64,000 nt of DNA from an uncultured Bacteroides sp. (GCF_902491285.1 NZ_CABUHK010000012.1:1-64000), one strand, 5' to 3'. Shown: positions 1 through 8,355, counted from the first letter of the stretch. The notes: a model not told the origin generated them from the letters alone. Numbers and translations: made by a program.

Positions 1-171
1 CTATGTTCCTAATTTTCAAATAAATAATTCTAACCCTTATATCGAACTCACGTTAATATATAACGGGTGAACGGATAGGTTTGTTTATTTGTTAATGTGT
101 TAACTAATTAACGGATTAATGGTCTGATTCGTTAAATAGTTATAGCTTAAGGTGGATTTAATGATGCTCTG

Positions 172-203
172 TTTGTATGTGTGATTGTATGTGTGTATAT
201 TTG
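172..203 (+). promoter_or_regulatory. Bacteroides-type promoter of the GNAT module
   Basis: TTTG at 172-175 and TATATTTG at 196-203 are separated by 20 bp, matching the Bacteroides -33/-7 pattern TTTG/TAnnTTTG. The predicted transcript would start near 210, about 30 nt before the small gene at 240. The remaining upstream sequence (1-171) is AT-rich with several GTTAA/TTAAC motifs and shows no gene. Confidence 0.55.
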
Positions 204-239
204 TAGCATCAATAAGATAAATATACTGATAATCAAATA

Positions 240-428
240 ATGGCACGTCCGATTCAAAATACTCCTACTATAAAAGGTGAGGATGCTAAAAGATTTAGAA
301 AAGAACTTTTGGAATCTCTTACCAAGAAGCTTACGCCCGAAGAAAAGGCTGCAAAGAAAAAGGAAATCAGAGAGATGGAAGAAAGTTATAATTTGTTAGT
401 ATCGATTTCTGGTGGAACATTCTATTGA
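240..428 (+). CDS. Small hydrophilic protein, putative antitoxin partner of a GNAT protein
   Basis: This gene encodes a 62-residue, lysine- and glutamate-rich protein beginning MARPIQNTPTIKGEDAKRF. It has no signal peptide or membrane segment, and residues 20-50 look helical. I recognise no named domain. Its last 17 nt overlap the start of the downstream GNAT acetyltransferase gene, so the two are almost certainly cotranscribed and translationally coupled. A short charged protein directly ahead of a GNAT enzyme is the layout of acetyltransferase toxin-antitoxin pairs such as TacA/TacT, but the protein does not look like the ribbon-helix-helix DUF1778 antitoxin of those systems. The antitoxin role is therefore inferred from context and size only. 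A good promoter lies at 172-203. Confidence 0.7.
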   Translation: MARPIQNTPTIKGEDAKRFRKELLESLTKKLTPEEKAAKKKEIREMEESYNLLVSISGGTFY

Positions 429-999
429 CTTTTGGAAGTTGCTGAAACAGGGAAAAGTAACAGTAACCCACTTAAATACAGATTATGAGTTTAAGTCGTT
501 CAATTGCGGGAATACCGATTTGAACGATTTTTTATTTGCTGATTCGAAAATATACTTAAAGTATCTTCGCTATACCACAACGTTGCTGGAAACTGAAAAT
601 CGGATAATAGCTTATTACAGCCTTGCCAATGATTTGTTAAAGATATCAGATCGCCAGGATTTTGCTGATGAGATGGAAGGTTGTAGAGATAAAATTGAGT
701 TTGATTTTTGGGAAAGATTTTTAAACCAAAAGATGTATCCAGCAGCAAAAATAGGAAGACTTGCCGTGGATAAAGATTTTCAAGACCAAGGTATTGGTAC
801 TTTTCTTATCAGGTCGTTAGTACAAAGTTTTATTAGGAAAAACAAGACTGGCTGTCAGTTTATAACTGTAGACGCTATTAATGATAATACTCAACGAACT
901 ATAAAGTTCTATGAAAATAATGGCTTCAAGTATCTCACAATGAATGACGTGAATAGAGAGTCGAGACAAATGTATAAATCGTTATTGGAGTATATCTAG
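412..999 (+). CDS. GNAT family N-acetyltransferase, TacT-like
   Basis: The gene encodes a 195-residue GNAT acyltransferase that would move an acetyl group from acetyl-CoA to an amine. The acetyl-CoA-binding segment is visible as IGRLAVDKDFQDQGIG (about residues 118-133), followed by the late motif with NTQRTIKFYENNGF. The N-terminal FNCGNTDLNDFL resembles the F-x-C-G...L-x-x-F/W-L opening of TacT-type tRNA-acetylating toxins. The start is GTG at 412, inside the end of the preceding gene; no in-frame ATG occurs early enough to keep the domain whole. The substrate cannot be told from sequence. It could be a toxin acting on aminoacyl-tRNA, with the 62-residue protein as its partner, or an ordinary small-molecule or protein acetylase. 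Confidence 0.8.
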   Translation: MEHSIDFWKLLKQGKVTVTHLNTDYEFKSFNCGNTDLNDFLFADSKIYLKYLRYTTTLLETENRIIAYYSLANDLLKISDRQDFADEMEGCRDKIEFDFWERFLNQKMYPAAKIGRLAVDKDFQDQGIGTFLIRSLVQSFIRKNKTGCQFITVDAINDNTQRTIKFYENNGFKYLTMNDVNRESRQMYKSLLEYI

Positions 1000-1128
1000 G
1001 AGTAAACGGATTTCTATCTCAAATATTAGTTAGTGGTTAGTTAATTTTTAACCTAACAGCGTTAAATGTTAACGAACCCCTGTATTCTATTAAACCGTGT
1101 TATAAATCGTTCTGCTTTGCCCCGAAAA

Positions 1129-1159
1129 TTTGGAGATATGCCGAAAGTCCGTATCTTTG
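1129..1159 (+). promoter_or_regulatory. Strong Bacteroides-type promoter ahead of a short transcript
   Basis: TTTG at 1129-1132 and TATCTTTG at 1152-1159 are separated by exactly 19 bp, the optimal Bacteroides arrangement. A start of transcription near 1166 is expected. No open reading frame follows before the terminator at 1203-1231. Confidence 0.6.
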
Positions 1160-1165
1160 TACTGT

Positions 1166-1231
1166 GTTTTTCATAGTATTAGATTTAAGGTTAACAAAGA
1201 TTGGCTGTCTGGGATAGATAGCCTTTTTTTT
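1166..1231 (+). ncRNA. Candidate ~65-nt small RNA
   Basis: Between the promoter at 1129-1159 and the terminator ending at 1231 there is a short unit with no plausible coding sequence. It would yield an RNA of about 65 nt ending in an 8-bp hairpin (GGCTGTCT with AGATAGCC) and eight U residues. The transcript limits are inferred from the two signals. It could alternatively be the leader remnant of a lost gene or an attenuated leader. I cannot assign it to a named RNA family. Confidence 0.4.
1203..1231 (+). terminator. Intrinsic terminator of the short transcript
   Basis: An 8-bp stem (1203-1210 with 1216-1223, one G-U pair) with loop GGGAT is followed by eight T at 1224-1231. Confidence 0.65.
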
Positions 1232-1267
1232 GTCCCTACGGTTTGTGGGTTTGTGCTGTTGACGGGT

Positions 1268-1699
1268 TCATTTTATGATTTTTTCCCATAACTTTGTTAT
1301 CCAACTGCTATTGCAGGATTCATTATAGTTTGCAGATATTGCTTCATAAACTGTTTGTACATGTGCCAGTTCCCTATCTATCAATATTTTTATCTTTTCC
1401 AGTTCGGCAATTCTTTCATCCTGTTCTTCTAATTCTTTTTCTTGCTTTTCAATGATTTCGCAATACGTCTCGTTCACAAGTGTCGCATTGTGGTATTGCT
1501 TCTCCAATTCTTCGAGGTATTCTTCCGAAAACCTGCTCTCCTTTCTCCAACGCAAGAACCTTTTGAGTTCATTTTCGTCTATCAAAATCTCTTCCCCTCT
1601 TTTGGCATAGGAGTGATAGATTCTTTTCCAGATAAGAATGGTATCTTGCTGGATTTCATACTTTTGTGCTGCTGCTTCTATATTAATCATTTTGGACAT
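1268..1699 (-). CDS. HTH/coiled-coil hypothetical protein
   Basis: The gene encodes a 143-residue protein. Residues 1-50 resemble a MerR/excisionase-like winged helix, with an INIEAAAQKYEI helix-turn opening, WKRIY, and a LIDENELKRFL wing-like segment. Residues 60-115 form a long acidic coiled coil rich in E, K and Q heptads (EIIEKQEKELEEQDERIAEL). It has no signal peptide. The architecture suggests a DNA-binding or adaptor protein that dimerises through its coiled coil. I do not recognise a named family. The gene stands alone, facing the short-RNA unit. An internal Met at codon 4 could be the true start. Confidence 0.65.
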   Translation of the reverse strand: MSKMINIEAAAQKYEIQQDTILIWKRIYHSYAKRGEEILIDENELKRFLRWRKESRFSEEYLEELEKQYHNATLVNETYCEIIEKQEKELEEQDERIAELEKIKILIDRELAHVQTVYEAISANYNESCNSSWITKLWEKIIK

Positions 1700-1759
1700 A
1701 GTATTTGTTTTTTCATGTGTTTAATCATTGGGGATTGGGAGTAAATAACGATTAGCGGA

Positions 1760-1885
1760 ATGATGCAACGAGCATTCATGCTTTCAGGTTTCCTTTTGGT
1801 GCGGAACTGCTGGTTAGGGCATTTATTAGGGTAAATGAAAACTGACCAACCGGATATAAGAAAGGCATGAATGCTGTTGTATCAT
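1760..1885. repeat. Imperfect inverted repeat with ~75-bp spacer
   Basis: The left arm (1760-1785, containing GAGCATTCATGCTTTC) and the right arm (1860-1885, containing GAAAGGCATGAATGCTG) are reverse complements over about 25 bp with a few mismatches and indels. They bracket a spacer without a reading frame. This may be the remains of a small mobile element or a large structured RNA. There is no transposase. Confidence 0.45.
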
Positions 1886-2280
1886 ATATCCAGTATCGAG
1901 GCCTTAGCAAACCTTTGACGAGATAATGATAACAACAGACACCCACGCCAATCGTTTATATATAACACATCTCTTGCAGATATGTTGATATACATCCGTT
2001 TTACGTGGAGTATCTGCCGTATCATCTCTCCGTCTAATGAAAAGTGCTAAGTTTTCGATACTGAGAGATAATACGTTGATTACTCCTTTATGGAATAAAA
2101 AACGGCTTTCTGCTTGTTTCATCTCGCTGATGACGCGGAAAGCGTGCGACAAAGATATATGTTTTTTTTGATATTCAATGAGAATATGGAGTGGAAATAA
2201 TGGAATAAATAAAAGAAGTTTTGTATTGAGGGGATTTGGGGATGTTTTTTTATATAGGTTGTTTTTACACTGATTACGTT
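1886..2280. other. Intergenic stretch without a convincing gene
   Basis: This 395-bp stretch lies downstream of the hemolysin III gene. A 72-codon minus-strand frame (2122-1904) is open, rich in basic residues and ends in a short hydrophobic tail. It has no recognisable domain and poor codon use for the genome, so I do not call it a gene. Confidence 0.4.
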
Positions 2281-2931
2281 TTACAGTATCAGCCAGATTG
2301 CGATGATATGTCCTATGCTCCCGCCCAGGCAGAACAGGTGGAACGTGGCATGCATATAAGGCTTGCGCAATGAGTAGAATACAGCTCCCACAATATAAGA
2401 AACTCCACCGCCTATCAGCCACCAGAAAGCGGGAGCGGCTCCTGCCATCTCCAACTGGTCCAGCAAAGGTTTCAAGGCAACCAGTATCGAAGCGCCCATG
2501 CCCACATAACAGACCGTTTCGAGATTGCTGTGCTCTTTCAGCTTTTTAAAGCTGAGAATGAAACCGATAACAGCCGACAACCATACGAAAGAGAAAATTC
2601 CCCATCCCCATCCGCCTGCATGCCGCAGTGTGAGCAGCGTGAAAGGCGTGTAAGTACCTGCAATATGCAGATAGATAGCACCGTGGTCGAACTTGCGGAG
2701 CAACTCTTTCACTCTCCCCGGACGACTGCCGTGATACCACGTGGAACTGACATAAGACGAAAGCATCCCTGCCAGATAGACAATGACGCAAGGCACTGCC
2801 CATTGCGCTTCGACGTTCACGGAAGCCTTTTCCAACAAGAAATATCCGGCTACGATTCCCAACAGGATGCCTGCTCCATGACTGAGCGTATTCGCCCATT
2901 CTTCTATATTATTGTATCTTTTGTTTTCCAA
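2281..2931 (-). CDS. Hemolysin III / PAQR family membrane protein (TrhA-like)
   Basis: The product is a 216-residue protein with seven predicted membrane spans, the usual length for bacterial hemolysin III/YqfA/TrhA. Family hallmarks are LSHGAG near residue 17, SSTWYHG in the second span, FDHGAIYLHIAGTYTPF in the third, and the C-terminal HATFH (HxxxH), which together supply the Ser/His/Asp metal-site residues of the PAQR fold. Bacterial members affect membrane energetics and lipid homeostasis; the hemolysin name comes from one Bacillus cereus protein and does not imply virulence. The gene lies 65 bp behind the 640-residue DUF3857 protein, with its own possible -7 element (TATCTTTG on the minus strand at 2968-2961). 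Confidence 0.88.
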   Translation of the reverse strand: MENKRYNNIEEWANTLSHGAGILLGIVAGYFLLEKASVNVEAQWAVPCVIVYLAGMLSSYVSSTWYHGSRPGRVKELLRKFDHGAIYLHIAGTYTPFTLLTLRHAGGWGWGIFSFVWLSAVIGFILSFKKLKEHSNLETVCYVGMGASILVALKPLLDQLEMAGAAPAFWWLIGGGVSYIVGAVFYSLRKPYMHATFHLFCLGGSIGHIIAIWLIL

Positions 2932-2996
2932 CGTTCTCCTTTTTTTGAAGTATTGAGTCGCAAAGATACTTTATTTTCCGTAACGAATTATCTCGC

Positions 2997-4919
2997 TTAT
3001 TCCTTTTTTAGAATGATTTTGCCACTATATTGCCCTGCCACCAGTTTACGGAAGCCGATGAATGTCTCGTATTCATCGGGAGCATAAATCCCTTTCGGCA
3101 TGAATAAACGATGAACGATATGTATCTCTCTGTCCTTCACCTCGACACTGGAGTGGAAACTCCCGAATTTGCCCGTTACGTCAATAGGTTTCGGAAGACC
3201 TTCGATGGCATATCCTTCCGGCAAGCGGATACAGATGCTGTCCGTGTCCGAATAGCCGTAGTTGATATGGATAGGATACGTGCGCTTCGTGACGGAAGGG
3301 ACGCTGAATCCTTTTCTGAAAATGTTGGCGGGGATAAACAGGCGGTTTCCCGTCTTATGCCCGTATTGGTTGCTGTTGACGGAATAGTCGAAGGTGATGG
3401 ACGGGGCTGCCTCTTTGCACTCCTTTATTTGCAGGTTCAGGATGTCCGCCTGAGACAGGTTGATGTCCGAGCGGATGCGGTCTTTCTGCTTGTTGGGTGG
3501 CAGGTACACGATGCCCGCTTCGTCTTCGTATTGGAACAGGCGGGACACTTCGTTGACCGATATTTTCGCTTCCGCCGTGGGGGAGAGGGTGACGTCGGCG
3601 ACGATGCATTGCGTATTCAGCGAATCGGGATAAGTGGGCAGACGGTGTATCCTGCCGCCTTCCGGTTCTATCAATAGGGCGTCGTGCCCGGCAATGCCCT
3701 GATGGACGTAGCCGAAAGGAAGCTGCGGATTGGTACATTCCAGCCAAAGCGTATCCTGCGGAAGCGGGACTTGCAGAATGACGTGGTTCATCTGGTTGGC
3801 GCTCGAAAAGTCGGGGAGCAAACGTTCGTTGGTGGTGCTGATGACTGTGTAAGTAGAGGGGATACCCAGTTCTTTCAGCATGGCGCGGGCGTAGTTGGAC
3901 AAGCCTTTGCAATCGCCGAACCCCGTGCGGCAGACGTCCGTGGCGGCGATAGGCTGCAAGCCGCCGATACCTAACTGGATACTGACGTAGCGGGTGGTCT
4001 TGGCGAGATAGTCGTAGACGGCTTTCACTTTCTCCCGGTCGGTAGAACAGTGGGCGGTCAGTTCGTGCAGTTTGGCGCGGAAAGGGTCGGTGAGCTGGTC
4101 GCGTCCGTCGAGCAGTTGGTACTGCCATGCTCCGTACTTTTGCCAGGTGCTTATGTCTCCTTCGGATTTGTCGTACTTGAAAGCCGAAGGGGCGAAATAG
4201 ACGCGGGGGAATAATGCGGCGGAGCTTGGGCCGAAAGGTTCCCTGAGGATGGGAGACAGCCGCAGGGCGGTGGCTTCTATTACTTGCTGTCCTTCGGGGC
4301 CGGTGGATTCTTTCACTTCGATTCCTTTTCCTTGCGTGTTCAATTCACGATAGCGACAACCTTGTCCGGCGGGAAGTTCAATCCGGTAGGCGGCTTTCTC
4401 TACGCCCTGGTTGAAGCTCGTTTGCGGGACGAAGGTGGAGTAGCCGATTAGCCCGTTGTTGCATTTCATTTCCCATTCGTACTTCACCGTGAAGGGGAAG
4501 GAAGGGTAGTTGCACTCGTAATAATAGAAATAATCGTCTGTGGTGAGTGAGGAACTGTATTCGCTCTTTTGAAGGTCGGATTTCTTTATCTTGCGCACGG
4601 TCTGTCCCGAAGCGTTGATGATTTCTCCGGAGAATTTCTGCAGGGAGCGGAACATGTCGCATCCGCAATAAAAGGTGGCGTCTTCCAGTCCTTTGCGGTT
4701 GAGTATGGTGATAGTCCGGCTTTCCTTTTCTACGGATTGGGTCATGGATTTGCAGAGGATTTCTGTCCGGGCGTCCGTGACAACGGAGTTGGCATCCTTC
4801 ATCGTGTCTTGTGCGCGGGCGGGCGTTGCCTGAAGGCTCAGGCAAAAAATGACGTAAGACAGGGCGGGTACTTTCTTTATGAAGTGCTTTATAGAGTTGG
4901 TTTGATTGGGATGTTTCAT
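2997..4919 (-). CDS. Secreted DUF3857 / transglutaminase-like protein
   Basis: The product is a 640-residue protein with a hydrophobic signal segment (about residues 20-37, ending ARAQD), then a DUF3857 beta domain (about 60-260), a transglutaminase-like cysteine-protease fold (about 285-410) and a C-terminal beta region. The putative catalytic Cys is C337 in GFGDCKGLSNYARAML and the His is H379 in MNHVILQV. The third position, normally Asp in a W-L-D-P-T context, is Glu (E394 in LWLECTN). It probably acts in the periplasm or at the outer membrane; the substrate is unknown. It is the second gene after a paralogue of 672 residues, separated by a REP-like element. The intact Cys/His suggests an active member of the pair. 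Confidence 0.8.
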   Translation of the reverse strand: MKHPNQTNSIKHFIKKVPALSYVIFCLSLQATPARAQDTMKDANSVVTDARTEILCKSMTQSVEKESRTITILNRKGLEDATFYCGCDMFRSLQKFSGEIINASGQTVRKIKKSDLQKSEYSSSLTTDDYFYYYECNYPSFPFTVKYEWEMKCNNGLIGYSTFVPQTSFNQGVEKAAYRIELPAGQGCRYRELNTQGKGIEVKESTGPEGQQVIEATALRLSPILREPFGPSSAALFPRVYFAPSAFKYDKSEGDISTWQKYGAWQYQLLDGRDQLTDPFRAKLHELTAHCSTDREKVKAVYDYLAKTTRYVSIQLGIGGLQPIAATDVCRTGFGDCKGLSNYARAMLKELGIPSTYTVISTTNERLLPDFSSANQMNHVILQVPLPQDTLWLECTNPQLPFGYVHQGIAGHDALLIEPEGGRIHRLPTYPDSLNTQCIVADVTLSPTAEAKISVNEVSRLFQYEDEAGIVYLPPNKQKDRIRSDINLSQADILNLQIKECKEAAPSITFDYSVNSNQYGHKTGNRLFIPANIFRKGFSVPSVTKRTYPIHINYGYSDTDSICIRLPEGYAIEGLPKPIDVTGKFGSFHSSVEVKDREIHIVHRLFMPKGIYAPDEYETFIGFRKLVAGQYSGKIILKKE

Positions 4920-4975
4920 AATATATAAAGATTAAGCATTGTAAGTGCTGTGTCACATGAATGATAATTTTAAAT

Positions 4976-5048
4976 TAGGCACGGATTACACGGATTTCAC
5001 GGTTTTAAGAAATATGATTATATAAAGCAACAGCGTAATCCGTGCCTA
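4976..5048. repeat. REP-like palindromic element, copy 1
   Basis: TAGGCACGGATTAC at 4976-4989 is a perfect 14-bp inverted match to 5035-5048. The left arm carries a short tandem (CACGGATT, then CACGGTT). A second copy of the same family is at 12813-12900. It lies between the two DUF3857 genes and could form a cruciform or an RNA hairpin within their mRNA. Confidence 0.75.
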
Positions 5049-5103
5049 AAATACTAATATACCGAATGGAAACCTTGCTCCGGCGCTACGCCGGCTACGG
5101 CGG

Positions 5104-7122
5104 TTATATTTTCTTGAGTACCAATATTTCGTTGTTTTTCTCGGCAATCAGTTCCCAGAAGGATTTCACCAACTTGTATTCGCTGGTGGGATAAAGCAAC
5201 TTGTTGGAGCTGAACGAGTAGGTGATGATGAGCTGATTGCCGTTCTGATGTACGAGGTAGCGGCAGAATCCTTGTTTGTCTTCCGTGAACGCGTTCAGGG
5301 GAGCCGGCAGTTCGTCGACGGTATATCCTTCGGGGATGGTCAGGTTGGTCACTTGTATGATTTGTTCGGCATAAGGCATTTCCAGCGGCAGTTGGCGTTC
5401 GGCCTGGGTGAACGGGCACTTGCTGGCGTGCAGGAAAATCATTGGATTGATGTAAATCAGGTTGTCGTTCACGTTCGCTTGTTTTTCAAATTCGAGACTC
5501 TCCTTTACGGTGGAAGAGAAAGCGTTCGTACCTGTTGTCGAGAATGTTTTCACTTTGATGTTTTCTTCCGTTTCCAGTTTGGTGATAAACTCCGCGCTGT
5601 CCTTGGCGGCATGATAGTTTCTGCGGAAGTTGGCGGCGTGCTGTCCGATGTATCCGGTCTGGCGGATTCCCGTTATTCGTCCGTCGGGATGAATCTGCGC
5701 ATTGACGGACGAGCGGATTTGGTTCTTGCCGAGTTGGCTGAGGTCTATCCAGTTGCCCCCGTCCGCTTTGCTGAGGAGACGGGCACGGTCTACCATCAGT
5801 ACGGGCGGCAGTGTGTTCATATATCCGTTGGTGACGGAGCCGTCGAGGAATACGAAGGTGCTGTCCGTGTCCGCTATGCCGACTACGAACGTGTTCAGCT
5901 TCTGGATGGAAGGGTGCGAGAGTGGAAGAATCCCTAACGTCTTGCGGCTCATCACGGCCGGATAGCAGGGAATCTGCGCGTCGTGCAGCATGCTCATGAG
6001 TACGAAGTTGATGTCCGCGTTGCTGCCGGTTCCGTTCTTTATCGCTTTTCTCACTTCGCTGCCGTAAAGTCCGTATTGTCCGTTCCATGACATTTTCTTT
6101 TTGAGGAAGGTGTAGATGGCGGCAATCTTGTCCTGCCTGTCGGTCAGTTTGTCGAGCCCCAGTGCCGCCATTTCGTCGCGGTAGGGATTGCGCATTTTGA
6201 GCAGGGAGCCGAAGTCCTCGTCTTCCAGCAGCATCTTGTCGATAGTCTCCCAGGTATTGGTGAACGATTTGTAGAGTGAACCGGGGAAGTTGATTCCACG
6301 CAGTTCGAAGCCGACACCGCTCATGTAATCGTCCGCGCACCATACGTATTTGTCGGGACGGAGAGCGGGCAGTTGCTTGCCGGTAAAGCTCAGGTGGCGT
6401 CCGGTGCAGAGGAGCTGTTCCACTTGTCCGTTTTGGTAATGGAGCGTGTAGGAGAGGCTTTCGGACTGGTCTTTCATGTTCAGTGAATGTGAGCCTCTCA
6501 TGTCGAGGTTGAACAGGAAGTATTCGGGGATGGTGATGTCATATTGCGTGTGGATGACGGGGATGCTTCTCTGCGCTTCCCAGTGGTTGATGCTGTAATA
6601 GAAGTCGGAGTTGAGCTGGTATTTGTACTCGAATACGGTTCCCTCACGGACGGCGGGGATGGAGAATTTAATCTGCATATAGCTCTTGTTGAGCCTTTCT
6701 TCGAAGACGAGGTCGCGTTTCATCTTGGTGCGTACTATCTTGCCGTCTTCGAGGTTGTAGGCGGAAGCGTCGAGCTGGGTGATGTTTTCTTTCATGGTGC
6801 CGCCTGCTTTTTCTTTAGAATAATAAGGTATGATGATGTCCGCATAGGACGTGCCTTCGGATTTCAGTACCTTTATTTTTACCTCATAGGTGTACACGAG
6901 CCGGAAGTCATTGTTCAGCAGGTCGTAGCGGGCGTTGTTTCTGGTGTACAGTACGACGGCGGTTGCGGCGGTGTCCGGTGCGTAGGTGGTCATCTTCAGC
7001 TCTTCCTCGGTGGGTTTGCCGTATTTCATACTGGGTTTGATGACGTCTGTGTCTGTTTGTTGCGAGTAAACGGGCGACAGGAATTGGAATAGTAATGCGC
7101 AGAGAATGAATAGTTTTCCCAT
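5104..7122 (-). CDS. Secreted DUF3857 protein with degenerate transglutaminase domain
   Basis: The product is a 672-residue protein with signal peptide (MGKLFILCALLFQFLSPVYS), DUF3857 domain (about 60-280) and a transglutaminase-like domain (about 300-450). Where active members have the catalytic Cys (G-x-C-K/R-D), this protein has GTGSNADINF, with Asn at residue 368, and the usual His context is replaced by QKLNTFVVG; an Asp is retained in FVFLDGSV. It is therefore probably a pseudoenzyme used for binding rather than hydrolysis. It is the first gene of a run with the 640-residue paralogue, which keeps Cys and His. The two may work together on a cell-envelope substrate, which is an inference from adjacency and shared domains. 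Confidence 0.8.
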   Translation of the reverse strand: MGKLFILCALLFQFLSPVYSQQTDTDVIKPSMKYGKPTEEELKMTTYAPDTAATAVVLYTRNNARYDLLNNDFRLVYTYEVKIKVLKSEGTSYADIIIPYYSKEKAGGTMKENITQLDASAYNLEDGKIVRTKMKRDLVFEERLNKSYMQIKFSIPAVREGTVFEYKYQLNSDFYYSINHWEAQRSIPVIHTQYDITIPEYFLFNLDMRGSHSLNMKDQSESLSYTLHYQNGQVEQLLCTGRHLSFTGKQLPALRPDKYVWCADDYMSGVGFELRGINFPGSLYKSFTNTWETIDKMLLEDEDFGSLLKMRNPYRDEMAALGLDKLTDRQDKIAAIYTFLKKKMSWNGQYGLYGSEVRKAIKNGTGSNADINFVLMSMLHDAQIPCYPAVMSRKTLGILPLSHPSIQKLNTFVVGIADTDSTFVFLDGSVTNGYMNTLPPVLMVDRARLLSKADGGNWIDLSQLGKNQIRSSVNAQIHPDGRITGIRQTGYIGQHAANFRRNYHAAKDSAEFITKLETEENIKVKTFSTTGTNAFSSTVKESLEFEKQANVNDNLIYINPMIFLHASKCPFTQAERQLPLEMPYAEQIIQVTNLTIPEGYTVDELPAPLNAFTEDKQGFCRYLVHQNGNQLIITYSFSSNKLLYPTSEYKLVKSFWELIAEKNNEILVLKKI

Positions 7123-7167
7123 TGTTAGTGTGTTTTTTTTAGTACTATTCCCACAAAGATAAAAAAA

Positions 7168-7202
7168 ATAGAGAAAGGTGGTGCTCCTTTCTCTATTTTT
7201 TA
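7168..7202. terminator. Bidirectional intrinsic terminator
   Basis: An 11-bp stem (ATAGAGAAAGG with CCTTTCTCTAT, 7168-7178 and 7186-7196) is flanked by A8 on the left and T6 on the right, so it can end transcription either way. Its natural client is the diaminopimelate dehydrogenase gene on the minus strand. Confidence 0.75.
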
Positions 7203-7222
7203 TTTATCGGATGGATAAAATA

Positions 7223-8122
7223 TTATACTAAGTGTCCAATCCACTCTTCACGGTCGCCCGGAAGAAGGTCGATGACCGGAACTTCCACCATAGTGTAGCA
7301 TCCCGGCTGTTGTCTCATCGAAGCGCGTGCCACGCATACCAGTACCTGTGCGGTCAGTGCGGGGTTGTTGATGCGCATGTTAAATTCGAACAACTGGTTC
7401 TGCGTTTTTCCCGATACGCCTTTGCGAGTGAGATTTACACCGTGTCCCATGTCGAGCAGCGCGTCTACGCTCGGAACGAGTTTCACGTGTGTCTCGTCGT
7501 TCACGAAGTATGGGTCTGCCTTGATGGCGGCGGCTACTTCTTCAAATTTGTATCCGTCTTTCAGTTCGATGTACACCATGCGGCGGTGGATTCCCGTACC
7601 GGTGGGGATGGTCATGGAAAGGGCGGCTTTCACACCGTCGACGGCTTTCACGGCTACGGTGTGTCCCATGCTCATGCCCGGGCCGAAGTTGGTGTAAGTG
7701 ATGCCTTTCGGGGCAATCGCTTCGAGCATCGTACGCACGATGGAGTCACTTCCCGGGTCCCAGCCTGCGGAGATGATGGATACGGCTTTGTGTTCTTTGG
7801 CGGCTGCGTCCAGTGTGCGGCGCAAATCGACGATGCCGGTGTGGATATCGAAACTGTCTACGGTATTGATGCCCATAGCCAGGTATTCTTTTGCATATTT
7901 CTCAACGCTGCGGGTGGGCGTGCAAAGAATTGCCACGTCTACGCCTTCCAGCTCTTTAATGTCCTTTACTACTGCGTAGTTTGCCAACTCTTCCGGTTTG
8001 TTCTCTGCTCCTGCACGACGAACGACTCCGGCTATTTCGAAATCAGGCGCTGCCTGCAACGCTTCAAGTACGTAGTGTCCAATGTTGCCATAACCGACGA
8101 TGGCGGCTCTTACTTTTTTCAT
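7223..8122 (-). CDS. ddh: meso-Diaminopimelate D-dehydrogenase
   Basis: The 299-residue NADP-dependent enzyme makes meso-2,6-diaminopimelate from tetrahydrodipicolinate, ammonia and NADPH in one step, supplying lysine and peptidoglycan synthesis. The N-terminal Rossmann fold is clear ([17 protein letters not shown], residues 7-23), followed by RR at 36-37, which fits NADP. The central segment [18 protein letters not shown] with [19 protein letters not shown] is the substrate-binding region of the family. Length is close to the usual 300-330 residues. The gene is monocistronic, bounded by a terminator at 7168-7202 and a -7-like element on the minus strand at 8173-8166. This dehydrogenase route is common in Bacteroides. 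Confidence 0.93.
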   Translation of the reverse strand: MKKVRAAIVGYGNIGHYVLEALQAAPDFEIAGVVRRAGAENKPEELANYAVVKDIKELEGVDVAILCTPTRSVEKYAKEYLAMGINTVDSFDIHTGIVDLRRTLDAAAKEHKAVSIISAGWDPGSDSIVRTMLEAIAPKGITYTNFGPGMSMGHTVAVKAVDGVKAALSMTIPTGTGIHRRMVYIELKDGYKFEEVAAAIKADPYFVNDETHVKLVPSVDALLDMGHGVNLTRKGVSGKTQNQLFEFNMRINNPALTAQVLVCVARASMRQQPGCYTMVEVPVIDLLPGDREEWIGHLV

Positions 8123-8339
8123 TCTTTTCTTGGTTTTATATGAACATTTTTCTTTGTTTCTGCCACAAAAGTAAACAAATTATTAGGAAGGATTGTTTAC
8201 GGGCTGCATTATTTTTATTTTTTTTTAGATTCGCTATGGATTGCGTGGAATACACCTTGTGCGTGCGTCAGATTTTAACCGTCGGGCTCTTAAAACGAAT
8301 AATCTGTAGAAAACGGGATAATCTGTGGCGGGAAAGTTT

Positions 8340-8347
8340 TATCTTTG
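8340..8347 (+). promoter_or_regulatory. -7 element directly ahead of ruvA
   Basis: TATCTTTG at 8340-8347 fits TAnnTTTG, but no good TTTG is found 19-20 bp upstream. The ruvA ATG is only 8 nt further on, so a transcript from here would be leaderless or nearly so. Confidence 0.4.
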
Positions 8348-8355
8348 TTCCCATT

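Noticed and set aside
1904..2422. 172-codon minus-strand frame as a gene
   Set aside because: Its first half overlaps the end of the hemolysin III gene on the same strand in another frame, and the rest has no domain or plausible start context.
2281..2931. Virulence hemolysin
   Set aside because: The family name is historical; most PAQR/TrhA proteins in commensals are not toxins.
3355..4128. 257-codon Arg/Pro-rich frame inside the DUF3857 gene
   Set aside because: Out-of-frame reading of a GC-rich gene; no start context and extreme composition.
7232..8143. Long frame antisense to diaminopimelate dehydrogenase
   Set aside because: It mirrors the codon pattern of a clear conserved enzyme on the other strand and has no recognisable protein features.
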